Assembly (NCBI GenBank): GCA_030765665.1 | Contig: JAVCCD010000227.1 | Location: forward strand, 1-6,328 | Reading direction: 5' to 3' | Source: Candidatus Tenebribacter mawsonii | GTDB taxonomy: Bacteria > Cloacimonadota > Cloacimonadia > Cloacimonadales > TCS61 | Length of the DNA: 6,328 nt | In this document: positions 6,278-6,328 of the stretch, in pieces | How positions within the stretch are numbered: position 1 is the first letter of the stretch | How the letters are laid out: each line of letters opens with the position of its first letter | Position numbers and translations under genes: made by a program | The notes under the pieces: generated by a model | The model's input: the letters and a program-made list of their open reading frames with translations, nothing else | The model's database searches: none | What the model was told of the DNA's origin: nothing

Positions 6278-6328
6278 TCTCCCCCTAAATCTAGGTCTGA
6301 GAACTTAAAAAAAGGAAAGAGAAAACCC

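Noticed and set aside
6307..6328. T-rich run on the minus strand at the right edge, possibly the tail of a terminator for a gene beyond the window
   Set aside because: The T7 run is visible, but no stem can be drawn from the few bases left before the edge.

Overview
The window is an AT-rich stretch (roughly one third G+C by eye) with two large genes, both on the minus strand. Together they fill about 95% of it. Both encode exported, multidomain proteins that end in a type IX secretion system (T9SS) type A sorting domain with a YPNPFNP box and an identical last five residues, MLLLK. That tail, the Asn-rich parallel beta-helices and the low G+C point to an uncultured FCB-group bacterium. The style is most like Candidatus Cloacimonadota or a related lineage. 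This placement is an inference from protein style; there is no rRNA or marker gene here to confirm it.

Layout, in the direction of transcription (right to left). Positions 6222-6328 are upstream DNA with a weak promoter candidate. Positions 6203-6221 form a perfect 8-bp hairpin in the leader, followed by a strong ribosome binding site. Positions 2580-6179 are gene 1 (1199 aa): signal peptide, Spi-type inhibitory propeptide, C10 (streptopain-like) cysteine protease with its Cys and His, a carboxypeptidase-regulatory-like beta-sandwich, a right-handed beta-helix, a duplicated module of unknown function, another beta-sandwich-like segment, and the T9SS tail. Positions 2502-2579 are a 78-nt gap holding a 16-pair hairpin that ends just before the next ribosome binding site. 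Positions 141-2501 are gene 2 (786 aa): signal peptide, two successive beta-helix domains, a choice-of-anchor-Q-like end cap and a T9SS tail. Positions 1-140 hold no supportable gene but contain a GC-rich patch with a 13-pair imperfect hairpin.

The two genes are probably co-transcribed. Their beta-helix starts are close paralogues (about 40 identical residues in 83 aligned by eye), and so are their T9SS tails. Gene 1 therefore looks like a secreted protease fused to the same kind of surface beta-helix that gene 2 makes alone. A working model, by inference, is a pair of cell-surface or released proteins that bind and, in the case of gene 1, degrade extracellular protein. No T9SS machinery, mobile element, tRNA, rRNA or CRISPR array is visible. 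The most unusual items are the protease/beta-helix fusion, the duplicated module in gene 1, and the three hairpins in the non-coding DNA.
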